Below, piece after piece: positions 33,345 to 43,939 of a stretch of DNA of 64,000 nt. The DNA is from Gp13-AA77 sp036521995. Lineage in GTDB: Bacteria; Acidobacteriota; Terriglobia; UBA7540. The DNA lies in the NCBI GenBank assembly GCA_036521995.1, contig DATDGR010000166.1:1-64000 (forward strand). The letters run 5' to 3'. Position 1 is the stretch's first letter. The number at the start of each line of letters is the position of its first letter. The translations under genes and the position numbers were made by a program. The notes beneath the pieces were generated by a model that was given only the letters and a program-made list of their open reading frames with translations, searched no databases and had not been told where the DNA came from.

Positions 33345-34556
33345 TCAGCAGCTGGTTTCGACTTCCGCGGCGCCCTCTGCAGCCGTTGAGACATAGATCT
33401 CCGGTGCCCGCCCGGTCTTCTCCTGGTAGCCGCGCGCCACGGCGCCTGTGAAATCCTCCACGCGGGCGCTCTGGACCAGATTGATGGTGCATCCTCCAAA
33501 ACCGCCACCGGTCATGCGCGCTCCAAACGTGCCGGCGAACCCGTCAGCCAGTTCGACCAACAGGTCCAACTCGGCGCAACTGACCTCGTAGTCGTCCCGC
33601 AGACTGCGGTGTGACTCTCCCATCAAGTCGCCGAACGCAGCCACGTCGCCGCGTTCCAGAACGCTCGCCGCCTCGAGCACGCGGGCGTTCTCGCTCACCA
33701 CATGCCGGCAACGTTTGTAAACCACTTCCGGCAGATCGCGGCCGTATCGGTCCAGGTCTGCCAGGGTCACATCCCGCAAAGCCCGCACCTGCGGCAAATC
33801 CTGCGCCAGGCGGCGAACCCCGGCTTCACATTCCGCGCGGCGCCGGTTGTACTCGCCGTTCGCCAGTTCGTGCTTGACCATGCTGTTGCAGATCACCAGG
33901 CTAATGTCGCTCGGAAGGGGAACGAGCCGATACTCGAGGGACCGGCAATCCAGCATGAGCGACTGGCCGGCGCGGCCACAGCAGGATATGAACTGGTCCA
34001 TGATGCCGCAGCGCATACCCACAAAATCGTTCTCGGCGCGCTGGCAGAGCCGGGCGAGCTCAACCCGGTCGACTGCTAAACCTGAATTTTCGAGCAGCGC
34101 GAAGCCCGTAGCCACCTCGATGGCGGCCGAAGAACTGAGGCCCGCTCCGATGGGGACCTGGCCGAGGATCAGCAGGTTGGCCCCGCGCAAGCCGTGACCC
34201 GCCTGTTCCAGCATCGCGGCCACGCCGAAGGCGTAGTCGCTCCACCGATGCTGCGGGACGGGCGAGGCATCAAGGTCAAACTCGACGCTCTCCGAAACAT
34301 TCTCGGAGTAAGCAACCAGTTTGCGGTCGTCCCGCGGGGCAGCAGCCACCCAGGTGTAAAAGTCGATGGCGGCTGGCATCACAAACCCGTCGTTGTAATC
34401 CGTATGCTCGCCGATCAGATTCACTCGGCCGGGCGCGCGATAGATGCGCGCCTGATCGGGGTAGAAATCGTCAAATCTCTTCCGCAATTCTGCGGCTTGG
34501 GTAACCGCAGACTTGCCGGGTCCTGAGGGCCGGATAGCTCGGCTGACCAGTTGCAT
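33345..34556 (-). CDS. galK: galactokinase
   Basis: A 403-residue GHMP-family kinase that phosphorylates galactose at C1, first step of the Leloir pathway. It has the galactokinase signature APGRVNLIGEHTDYNDG near residue 42, the ATP-binding GAGLSSSAAIEV block, and the C-terminal MTGGGFGGCTINL. Length is normal apart from a 20-residue N-terminal extension. It is convergent with the LacI-type gene and divergent from the GH2 gene across 242 bp. No galT or galE is in the window. Confidence 0.96.
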   Translation of the reverse strand: MQLVSRAIRPSGPGKSAVTQAAELRKRFDDFYPDQARIYRAPGRVNLIGEHTDYNDGFVMPAAIDFYTWVAAAPRDDRKLVAYSENVSESVEFDLDASPVPQHRWSDYAFGVAAMLEQAGHGLRGANLLILGQVPIGAGLSSSAAIEVATGFALLENSGLAVDRVELARLCQRAENDFVGMRCGIMDQFISCCGRAGQSLMLDCRSLEYRLVPLPSDISLVICNSMVKHELANGEYNRRRAECEAGVRRLAQDLPQVRALRDVTLADLDRYGRDLPEVVYKRCRHVVSENARVLEAASVLERGDVAAFGDLMGESHRSLRDDYEVSCAELDLLVELADGFAGTFGARMTGGGFGGCTINLVQSARVEDFTGAVARGYQEKTGRAPEIYVSTAAEGAAEVETSC

Positions 34557-34798
34557 GGTTGGGCTCCACTAAAGTCAAAAGCAAAGCATAACTCTGCACT
34601 CGCGACCTCCTCGCTGCGATCTGGCGAGGAAATCGAGTCGCCGGAAGGAGAAGCTAGCACGTTTTCGGGATGGGTTGCAAAGATTGAAAGGATGAGGCAC
34701 ATTGGAACACCACCTTCAGCCCGGTCACGCGGCGTTGATTGGCCAAGTCCAAAGTGTCGGGTGCAGCCAGGGGGAATTCGACGAGGGGGTAGCTCCTG

Positions 34799-37138
34799 AT
34801 GAAACGCAGAAGCGCCATCAAAGCCGGCGTCGCGGGACTGGGCGGCTGGTGGCTCCTCAACAAAAATTCGGTAGCCTTCGAGAGGCCGGCGACGGTGTCC
34901 TCTTCTAAGCCCGCCTCGCCCCCCAGGGCCGTGCTTTCGATGAATCGCAACTGGCTCTTCGGGGGAAAGGTTGTCCCGGGATCGAGCGCCGCTGATTTCG
35001 ACGATGGCAAATTCCAGCGGGTTACGATTCCCCACACGAACAAGATGTTGCCCTGGCACAGCTTCGACGAAAAGGAATTTCAGTTCGTATCGATTTACCG
35101 GCGGCATTTCCGGGTTCCCGAGGAGTTGCACGGCCGCCGCATCTTCGTCGATTTCGCCGGCGTGATGACCGCCGCCGCCGTGACCGTGAACGGCGAGAAA
35201 CTGGGCGAATATCGAGGGGGGTATACGCCGTTTTCCTTCGAGCTCACGAACCACCTGAAGGGGAATGGAGACAACGTGCTCGCGGTTGAGGTGGATTCCA
35301 CCGAGCGCCCGGACATTCCCCCGTTCGGGCAGAATATCGACTACCTGACCTTTGGCGGCATCTACCGCGAGGTGGCGTTGCGGGCGGTGCCGGATGTGTA
35401 TATTGAAAACGTGTTTGCCAAGCCGGTGGACGTTCAGTCGAGCAGCCGGAGAATCGACGTGGAGTGTTTTCTGAGCACGCCTGTCGCCGCGCCTCCCAAG
35501 GCCCTCAAGCTGAGGGTGGAACTGCGAGACGGGCATCAGGTGATGGCCAGCAAGACGCAGGACACAGGACCATTGCCGCAAGGCGGCTCGATCGTAATCT
35601 CCCTCAGCCAGCTTGGCGCAGTGGGACTCTGGGATCTGGAGAATCCGAAGCTTTACCAGGTCACGGCGCAACTCTATGACGGAACGGAGATGGTGGACGA
35701 GTACTCCACACGCATCGGCTTTCGTGAGGCTCGTTTCACACCGGACGGCTTTCGACTGAACGGTACCACGATCAAGCTGCGCGGGCTCAACCGCCACCAG
35801 ACCTTTCCCTTCGTGGGCGGGGCCATGCCGGCTCGGGTGCAGCGGCGCGATGCGCTCATCCTAAAGCAGGATCTGAAGTGCAACATCGTGCGCACCTCGC
35901 ACTACCCGCAATCGACGCACTTTCTCGATGCCTGCGATGAAGTCGGCCTGCTGGTCTTCGAGGAGATCCCGGGCTGGCAGCATATCGGAGATCAAGCCTG
36001 GCAGGACCTGGCCGTGCGCAACGTGGGGGAAATGATCCGGCGCGACTGGAACCACCCCTCGATCATTCTCTGGGGCGTCCGCATTAACGAATCGCTGGAT
36101 GACCACGACTTTTACACGCGGACCAACGCCCTGGCACATCAGTTGGACGGCTCACGCCAGACGGGCGGCGTGCGGTATCTCAGGAATTCCGAGCTGCTCG
36201 AGGACGTCTTCACCATCAACGATTTCGGCTTCCCTTTGCAGCCCCCGAACCACCCGCTGTACTTGAACACGGAATTCAACGGCCACATGTTCCCAACCAA
36301 GCGCTATGACAACGTGGACCGGGTGATGGAGCACGCGCGGCGCCACGCCCGCGTGCACGACCAGCTTGCTTCCGACAAAGGCTACGCCGGCGGGATTGGC
36401 TGGTGCGCGTTCGATTACAACACTCACTTCAACTTCGGGTCTGGCGACCGCATCTGTTATCACGGCGTCAGCGACATTTTCCGCATTCCGAAGCCCGCCG
36501 CCTTCTTCTACCGCTCGCAGTGCGATCCTAAAGAGGAGATTGTGCTTGAGCCCAGCTTCAACTGGTCGCAGGGAGACCAATCCGAGGGCGGCGGCATCCG
36601 CAGGGCGACGATTTGCTCGAACTGCGATCACCTCAAGATTTACGCCAAGGGCGTACTGAAAGCTGAAACCGGTCCTGACCGGGAGACCTATCCCCACCTG
36701 CGCTACCCTCCGTTCATCGTGGATCTGGTGGGACACTCCCTCGAAGAGTGGGGCGATCTGCGCATCGAGGGCTACATCAACGGCCAGAAAGTCATCACGA
36801 AAACGCTGCCGGGCAACGACACCGACCATGAGTTACTCGTCGAGCCTGACGACCTCGAACTCGCGGGGAACGGAATTGATGCCACCCGCGTCGTGCTCAA
36901 GGTGACTAATGCCCAGGGCACCTGGCGTCCGTTCTCAACCGGTGCCATCACTCTGAAGATCGAGGGACCCGGCGAGATCATCGGCGAAAACCCGTTCTCG
37001 CTGGTGGGCGGCGTGGGCGCGGTGTGGGTCAAGGCGAAGCAGGCGTCCGGAACGGTGCTCCTTGAGGCCACGCATCCGTATCTCGGCGCCAAAACGGTTG
37101 AGATCAAAGTGAGCGCGGCCGAGCCGGAAGGGGTCTGA
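34799..37138 (+). CDS. Tat-exported glycoside hydrolase family 2 protein (beta-galactosidase-like)
   Basis: A 779-residue protein with a twin-arginine-type N-terminus (MKRRSAIKAGVAGLGG). It has a sugar-binding jelly-roll domain (FQFVSIYRRHFRVPEE), an immunoglobulin-like domain, and the GH2 TIM barrel (KLRGLNRHQTFPFVGGAMP, RTSHYPQSTHFLDACDE). The acid/base Glu lies in ILWGVRINES and the nucleophile Glu in NTEFNGHMF, both at expected places. A C-terminal Ig-like domain follows. It probably releases galactose from oligosaccharides in the periplasm, feeding the divergent galK. Beta-glucuronidase or another GH2 activity cannot be excluded. Confidence 0.9.
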   Translation: MKRRSAIKAGVAGLGGWWLLNKNSVAFERPATVSSSKPASPPRAVLSMNRNWLFGGKVVPGSSAADFDDGKFQRVTIPHTNKMLPWHSFDEKEFQFVSIYRRHFRVPEELHGRRIFVDFAGVMTAAAVTVNGEKLGEYRGGYTPFSFELTNHLKGNGDNVLAVEVDSTERPDIPPFGQNIDYLTFGGIYREVALRAVPDVYIENVFAKPVDVQSSSRRIDVECFLSTPVAAPPKALKLRVELRDGHQVMASKTQDTGPLPQGGSIVISLSQLGAVGLWDLENPKLYQVTAQLYDGTEMVDEYSTRIGFREARFTPDGFRLNGTTIKLRGLNRHQTFPFVGGAMPARVQRRDALILKQDLKCNIVRTSHYPQSTHFLDACDEVGLLVFEEIPGWQHIGDQAWQDLAVRNVGEMIRRDWNHPSIILWGVRINESLDDHDFYTRTNALAHQLDGSRQTGGVRYLRNSELLEDVFTINDFGFPLQPPNHPLYLNTEFNGHMFPTKRYDNVDRVMEHARRHARVHDQLASDKGYAGGIGWCAFDYNTHFNFGSGDRICYHGVSDIFRIPKPAAFFYRSQCDPKEEIVLEPSFNWSQGDQSEGGGIRRATICSNCDHLKIYAKGVLKAETGPDRETYPHLRYPPFIVDLVGHSLEEWGDLRIEGYINGQKVITKTLPGNDTDHELLVEPDDLELAGNGIDATRVVLKVTNAQGTWRPFSTGAITLKIEGPGEIIGENPFSLVGGVGAVWVKAKQASGTVLLEATHPYLGAKTVEIKVSAAEPEGV

Positions 37139-37198
37139 GGGAGCGCCTCGCTGCTGGCTAGGCTAGCCGCGCCAGCGCTAGCCTGCGTCCCGAAGCCT

Positions 37199-38662
<1,464 letters not shown>

Positions 38663-38726
38663 AAATCACCTCATCGAACTGCCGCCGGCCAGCGGCCGGG
38701 CGTTTCCTTCTCCTGGCGTTTCCTTC

Positions 38727-39149
38727 TCAAGGAAGAAACGGATTGCGAATTCTCACCCCGGCGATGACCTGTCCAGGACTCAAGTCCTCGCTCAGCAACT
38801 CAGTAGCGCCGTCCTGCTCCGCAGCCGCCAGAATCAGGCCGTCCCAAAAAGAAATCTGCCAAGTCTCACTGATTTCGGAGGCCCTGACGACCGTCGAGGC
38901 CGTCAGGAGCGACCGTACCCAGAGGCTGAAGTCCCGAACAATCGCCCGCGCCTGGCCCGGCGAGAGAGGCTTTCTGACCATCCGGGTCACGTTCACATAG
39001 AACTCCTGGAGCACCTGAGTGCTGAGGTAACCGGTTCCCGTATCCCACAAGTCGCTCAAGCATTGTTTGGCCCGGTGGTGCTTGGCTCCGGAGTCTCTGT
39101 CGTGCGCGTAGATTAGAATATTTGAATCAACGAAGGCCTTGCCGGTCAT
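38727..39149 (-). CDS. vapC: VapC-like PIN-domain toxin
   Basis: A 140-residue PIN-domain ribonuclease. The start at 39149 (MTGKAFVDSNILIYAHD) is chosen because the PIN motif begins there; a longer open frame upstream is the overlap with the antitoxin gene. Acidic residues are visible in VDSNILIY, in VLQEFYVNV and in ISFWDGLILAAAE, matching the four-acid Mg site. It is preceded on the same strand by a small antitoxin gene that overlaps it by 23 bp, the usual order and coupling. The module sits between the DUF1501 gene and its partner. Confidence 0.92.
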   Translation of the reverse strand: MTGKAFVDSNILIYAHDRDSGAKHHRAKQCLSDLWDTGTGYLSTQVLQEFYVNVTRMVRKPLSPGQARAIVRDFSLWVRSLLTASTVVRASEISETWQISFWDGLILAAAEQDGATELLSEDLSPGQVIAGVRIRNPFLP

Positions 39150-39372
39150 GAAGCTCCTCACGGCTGGGCATCTTGCCGCCGCCAAGATGGAAGGGAGAAG
39201 CCAAGCGAGCGAGAGCTCGAGCCTTAGCCTGCTGATATTCATAGTCATCTTTGACGAGCCGCTCGAGTTCGGCCGCCAGCAGGCCACTAATGCTGGTGCC
39301 TCGCTGCGCCGCGAGGGCCCGCGCCTGCTTGAGCAACTCTTGGTCAATCGCGAGAGTGATATTTCGTTTCAT
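39127..39372 (-). CDS. antitoxin of the VapBC-like module (DUF6364-type)
   Basis: An 81-residue protein, start at 39372, beginning MKRNITLAIDQELLKQARAL and continuing RGTSISGLLAAELERLV, a ribbon-helix-helix-like N-terminus typical of CopG/DUF6364 antitoxins. A charged C-terminal tail (YEYQQAKARALARLAS) would wrap the PIN toxin. A longer open frame to 39459 has no support. It overlaps the toxin start by 23 bp. It probably represses its own promoter in the 282-bp region 39373-39654, where I see no other feature. Confidence 0.88.
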   Translation of the reverse strand: MKRNITLAIDQELLKQARALAAQRGTSISGLLAAELERLVKDDYEYQQAKARALARLASPFHLGGGKMPSREELHDRQGLR

Positions 39373-39654
39373 TGAGTCCTCTACAGTCAGCCTACACGTA
39401 AAATACGTGAAACGGAAGGGCGGACCGGCCCAAAACAACCCATGCCAAAACCGTCGCACTTCGCCGGGTCATGCGACCGTCAAGACGCAGCTCCAATCGC
39501 CGGCCCCAAAGCCGTCCGAAAGAGCCCATTTTCGGGTTCGGCTTGTTCTCTGCCAAAGGGCCGATCCTTTGTTTTCAACAACATGATGGGTTCGTTTCCT
39601 CGAAAAAGCCTACCTCTTTTGATGGCTGTCCGCGGGTATGGCCCCTGCCCCCTC

Positions 39655-42600
39655 TTATTCCTTCGTGATCGTTTCATCCAGATTCAGAATCATGCTGGCC
39701 ACTGTCGTCCAGGCCGCCAACTGGCTTTTATTGAGACGCTGATCGTAATGGGATTCGCCGACCGATAGTAGCTTGGCGGCGTCATCCTTCTGGCGCTGGA
39801 AGTCTGCCAATTGGTCCCGATAGGTCGCGACCAGCACCTCGCGCTCGGCCGGCGAGGGCGCTCGATCCGTGGCCAGACGGAAGCCGAAGTCGACTCGGTC
39901 GGCCGCGGATTTTCCGCCGGTCTCCATCATACGCTGGGCCAGGGCGCGCGCCGCCTCAACATAGGTTGGATCATTCAACAGCACTAGCGCCTGGAGCGGT
40001 GTGTTGGTCGGAATGCGGCGCGCCGTGCATTTCTCGCGATCGGGCGCGTCGAAGGTGGTGAGCGCCGGCGGCGGCACGGTGCGCTTCCACACCGTGTACA
40101 TGCTGCGGCGGTAGAGATCCGCACCCGTGCTTTGTGTGTAGGTTTGGCCGGAAAAACCCTCGCCAAACGCCATTTCCTCCCAGATACCCTTGGGCTGATA
40201 GGGGTAGACGCTGGGTCCGCCGATCCTGTCGTTCAGCAAGCCGCTGATGGCGAGCGCATTATCGCGGACCTCTTCCGCGGGCAGGCGCACTCGCGGGCCG
40301 CGCGCCAGCAGCCGGTTCTCAGGATCACGCTCCTCCAGTTCCGGAGTCATCTTGGATGACTGGCGATAGGTGGCTGAGGTAACGATCAGCCGTTCCATGG
40401 CCTTCATGTTCCAGCCGGTACGGATGAACTCAGTCGCCAGCCAGTCGAGCAGTTCCGGATGGCTGGGCGGGTCGCCCTGAGAGCCGAAGTCCTCCGAGGT
40501 CTTCACCAAACCGACCCCGAAATAGCCCTGCCAGTAACGGTTCACAGCTACGCGAGCGGTGAGCGGATTCTGCGGATCGACGATCCACTGCGCCAGGCCC
40601 AGGCGGTTTGCAGGAGCGCCCGCCGGCAGCGGCGGCAGGAACGAGGGTACGCCCGGCGTCACCTTCTCCTGCGGGTTATCGTACTGGCCGCGGCCCAGAA
40701 TAAAGGTGTCACGCGGCTTCTTCATCTCGGCCATCACCATGACGTTGGGAACGGACTGCTCAAGCTTCTCCTTCTGGGCGCGCAAGTCCTTCAACTGCGC
40801 GTAAAGCTGGCGGTCGTTTTCAGGCGCCTCGTATTTCAGATAGTACTCGCTGAGCCGCGCCTGATGTTCCTTCAACTGGCTGGCTTCCTTTGCCTCTTTG
40901 GTCTCCGCCTTGTCCTCCATCCCGATGTCAGCCTCGGCGGGCGGCTTCTCCGGCTGGAGAGCGCCGATCTCTTCGACAGGTTTGCCTTCGAGCTCGGTCA
41001 GCAGCGCGCGCGCCGGCACCTGAACGGCGAGATACTCAGCCTCGCTTGCGGGTAGGGTGCGGCTGTAAATGCGGAAATCATCGAGTTGACCCTTTAAGGG
41101 CCGGCCGATCTTCTTGTCACCGACGGAAAGAGCTGATTCGGTGCGGAAGCTCCCGGTCAGGTGATCTTTAACCGCTTCGGTTGCAAGGGGCTTGCCGTCA
41201 AGATAGACGCTGACTCCCGAAGCCTTGCCGGAGCCGTCATAGTTCACCACCAAGTGACGATCGCGGTCGAACCGGACGCGGTCCTTCGTCTTGACCTCAA
41301 TGGCGTCATCCGGCCAACGACTCGCCAGCCTTACGAAGACCGCGAACCTGGGTCTCTGTGGGCCGTCAAACGTCGGATCGTCAATCGAGATTTCGTACCC
41401 GCGCCAATTCGGTGAGGCGCTATGCTTTTGGATCAGATCGAGGCCCTTGGTGCCGTCCGGCCCCGCCCAAAAAGCCAGGGCGAAAGGCCTCTCACGGTCG
41501 AAGTCACCCGCCTTGCCAAAGTCAACTTCGGTCTCGCCGCTGAAGTCTGCCGCCTTGCCCACGGCGCCATCGTCGTAAGTCACGTCGCCGCGCGTGGCCT
41601 GGGCGTCGAGGCCGTGGCCGGAGCTATCCTTGAGGCTTCCCTCGAACTCGTAATGCGCCGTCAAACCCTCCTGGGACGCCTCGGGCAGGGTACCGATCCG
41701 TTTCTGACGCCACTGGTTCTCAAGGGTCACCATCTCCTTTTCAGGAATGGCGGCAAGCGTTTTTGCGATCTCGGACTCGAGATTAGCAAGCTGGCCCTGC
41801 TGCTCCGGCGAAGGCAGCTCCAGCACCGGCGCCGCGTTACCGGTCTGACCATCGAGACCGCGCTCGGGAACCGTGTTGAAGAAGGCGAAGAAGCGGTAGA
41901 AATCCTTCTGCTTAATGGGGTCGTACTTGTGGTCGTGGCAGCGCGCGCAGCCGATAGTGATGCCGAGCCAGGCGGTGCCCGTGGTGCTGACGCGGTCCAC
42001 GACGTACTCCACGTGATACTCCTGCGGAATCGCCCCACCCTCAAAGTCGATCATGTGGTTGCGATTGAACCCAGTGGCGATCTTGTCGTCGGGGGTGGCG
42101 CCTGGCAGCAGGTCGCCGGCCAGCTGCTTGATGGTGAACTGGTCGTAGGGCATATTCTGGTTGTAGGCCCTGATCACCCAATCGCGCCAGCGCCACATCT
42201 GGCGTAGGCTATCGATGTGGTAACCGTGCGTGTCCGAGTAGCGCGCCAGATCGAGCCACTCCATCGCCATGCGCTCACCGTAGTGAGGCGAAGCCAGGAG
42301 CTCGTCCACCCGCCTTTCGTAGGCACCGGGAGAGTTGTCAGCCAGAAAGGAATTCAGCTCCGCGGGTGTGGGCGGAAGACCGGTCAGGTCAAAAGTCACC
42401 CGGCGCAGCAGCGTGGCCTTGTCCGCTTCCGGTGAGGGCTTGAGGCCTTCGCGCTCCAGCCGGGCCAGGACGAAATTGTCGATGGGATTGCGCGGCCATC
42501 CCTTGTCCTGCACCTCCGGCGTGGGAGGCCGTTTGGGGGCGAGCCACGCCCAGTGTCTCTCCCAGTGAGCGCCCTGGTCGATCCACTCTTTGATCAGCTC

Positions 42601-43011
42601 CACCTGGGCAGCGGTTGGGGTTCGATTCGCAAAGACCGGAGGCATCTGGACCGCTGGGTCCTTGGAACTGATTTTCTGATAAAGCTTGCTTTGGGCCGAG
42701 TTACCGGGAACGATGATCTTGTAACCGCCGCGATCAACGAACAGGCCCTCGGTCTCATCCAGACGCAGGTTCGCCATCCGCTGCTTCTCATCCGGGCCAT
42801 GGCAGCTAAAGCAGGTGTCTGAAAGAATGGGCCGGACCTCGCGGTCAAAGTCGATAGGCTTAACGGCCGCCTGGGGGGCCGGAGCCGTCGCTGGGGGATG
42901 AACCGGTACCGACACGGACCGGGTGGCGCTCGCCAGCCAGGCGAGCACGGCGGCCATAAAACAAACGGTTAAGATCCGAAGCCTCGCGTGCATCTGGGCC
43001 CTTTCCTTCAA
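39655..43011 (-). CDS. PSD1-type exported cytochrome-like protein (PSCyt1, DUF1549, LamG, DUF1553)
   Basis: An 1,118-residue protein with an N-terminal signal. PSCyt1 comes first, with a haem motif (CFSCHGPDEKQRMANL); DUF1549 follows (FDLTGLPPTPAELNSFL, YGERMAMEWLDLARYSDTHG) with a second CxxCH (CARCHDHKYDP). A concanavalin-like LamG domain lies in the middle (AHYEFEGSLKDSSGHGLDA through KGQLDDFRIYSRTL), and the DUF1553 domain is C-terminal (NPLTARVAVNRYWQGYFG, NTPLQALVLLNDPTYVEAA). It partners with the DUF1501 protein. LamG suggests binding to a polysaccharide or cell surface. Function is not known. Confidence 0.93.
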   Translation of the reverse strand: MKERAQMHARLRILTVCFMAAVLAWLASATRSVSVPVHPPATAPAPQAAVKPIDFDREVRPILSDTCFSCHGPDEKQRMANLRLDETEGLFVDRGGYKIIVPGNSAQSKLYQKISSKDPAVQMPPVFANRTPTAAQVELIKEWIDQGAHWERHWAWLAPKRPPTPEVQDKGWPRNPIDNFVLARLEREGLKPSPEADKATLLRRVTFDLTGLPPTPAELNSFLADNSPGAYERRVDELLASPHYGERMAMEWLDLARYSDTHGYHIDSLRQMWRWRDWVIRAYNQNMPYDQFTIKQLAGDLLPGATPDDKIATGFNRNHMIDFEGGAIPQEYHVEYVVDRVSTTGTAWLGITIGCARCHDHKYDPIKQKDFYRFFAFFNTVPERGLDGQTGNAAPVLELPSPEQQGQLANLESEIAKTLAAIPEKEMVTLENQWRQKRIGTLPEASQEGLTAHYEFEGSLKDSSGHGLDAQATRGDVTYDDGAVGKAADFSGETEVDFGKAGDFDRERPFALAFWAGPDGTKGLDLIQKHSASPNWRGYEISIDDPTFDGPQRPRFAVFVRLASRWPDDAIEVKTKDRVRFDRDRHLVVNYDGSGKASGVSVYLDGKPLATEAVKDHLTGSFRTESALSVGDKKIGRPLKGQLDDFRIYSRTLPASEAEYLAVQVPARALLTELEGKPVEEIGALQPEKPPAEADIGMEDKAETKEAKEASQLKEHQARLSEYYLKYEAPENDRQLYAQLKDLRAQKEKLEQSVPNVMVMAEMKKPRDTFILGRGQYDNPQEKVTPGVPSFLPPLPAGAPANRLGLAQWIVDPQNPLTARVAVNRYWQGYFGVGLVKTSEDFGSQGDPPSHPELLDWLATEFIRTGWNMKAMERLIVTSATYRQSSKMTPELEERDPENRLLARGPRVRLPAEEVRDNALAISGLLNDRIGGPSVYPYQPKGIWEEMAFGEGFSGQTYTQSTGADLYRRSMYTVWKRTVPPPALTTFDAPDREKCTARRIPTNTPLQALVLLNDPTYVEAARALAQRMMETGGKSAADRVDFGFRLATDRAPSPAEREVLVATYRDQLADFQRQKDDAAKLLSVGESHYDQRLNKSQLAAWTTVASMILNLDETITKE

Positions 43012-43176
43012 TCACCCAACTATAGTTTAGAACCGAAACTGGCACAATGGCCAACGGTAACGGTAACGGCTAAACAGACACGCTGCCACTCAACCGCCTG
43101 CTCGGTTGAGATTTCAAGCCCTCCAGAGCCGGGCCCGGCGTTATGATTTCGCTTGGACGAAAGGGGAGTCCGACGC

Positions 43177-43905
43177 TTGGTTGATCAACCGGATTCGACG
43201 GTGACCTCGTTCGCGGACGATTCCACGCCACCGGTGCGGGGCCTTCTGCATCGGCCCCGTACGCCCTCGGGCGACGCCTTGGTGCTCGCGCACGGCGCGG
43301 GGTCGAACTGCAGGGCGCCGTTGCTCGCCTCCGTGGCGGCAGCCTTCGCCGAGGCGGGATTCACCGTGCTGCGTTGCGACCTTCCCTACCGCCAAAAGCG
43401 ACCGCACGGACCGCCGTTTCCCGGAGAAGCGGCCCAGGATCGCGAGGGGCTGCGAAACGCGGTGAGCGCGCTCCGGAAACTCGGGCCCGACGGTTCATTC
43501 CGGCGGATTTTTCTCGGTGGCCACTCCTATGGCGGACGGCAGGCGACTATGCTGGCGGCTGAAGATCCGGGTATGGCGAGCGGATTGATGCTCCTGTCGT
43601 ATCCGCTTCACCCGCCGCTTCGGCCGGCCCAGCTCCGCACCGCGCATTTTCCCTCCCTCCGCGCACTGTCGTTTTTTGTGCAGGGCACGCGCGATCCCTT
43701 CGGGTCGCTCGAAGAGATGGCGGCCGCGCTGAAGCTCATCCCGGCCCGAACCTCGCTCTGGCCGTTGGAGGGCGCCGGGCATGACCTCGGGCTCGGCCGG
43801 AAGGCCGCGCGGCCCAGCGCTGCGGACGGGGTTGCGCGGCGGATCGTGGAGGCTTTTTGCCTCTGTTGCAAGGACGAACCATCCGGTGGCTCACCGACAC
43901 CTTAA
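43177..43905 (+). CDS. alpha/beta-hydrolase of the KANSL3/Tex30-like type
   Basis: Cytosolic hydrolase of about 242 residues. TTG 43177 is chosen because GGGGAG lies 8 nt upstream; the frame extends to TTG 43153 without a ribosome site. It has LVLAHGAGSNCRAPLL near the N-terminus (oxyanion region), GGHSYGGRQATMLA as nucleophile elbow (Ser in GHSYGG), SFFVQGTRDPFG with the acid, and LEGAGHDLG with the histidine. The family is usually annotated as dienelactone-hydrolase-like; substrates are unknown. It runs convergent with the next gene. Confidence 0.82.
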   Translation: MVDQPDSTVTSFADDSTPPVRGLLHRPRTPSGDALVLAHGAGSNCRAPLLASVAAAFAEAGFTVLRCDLPYRQKRPHGPPFPGEAAQDREGLRNAVSALRKLGPDGSFRRIFLGGHSYGGRQATMLAAEDPGMASGLMLLSYPLHPPLRPAQLRTAHFPSLRALSFFVQGTRDPFGSLEEMAAALKLIPARTSLWPLEGAGHDLGLGRKAARPSAADGVARRIVEAFCLCCKDEPSGGSPTP

Positions 43906-43939
43906 AGCTGAGGGACATAAATACTGAAGGGCGGAACGT

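Noticed and set aside
37156..37183. GGCTAG/CTAGCC stem as terminator between the GH2 and DUF1501 genes
   Set aside because: Stem is short and no T-run follows on either strand.
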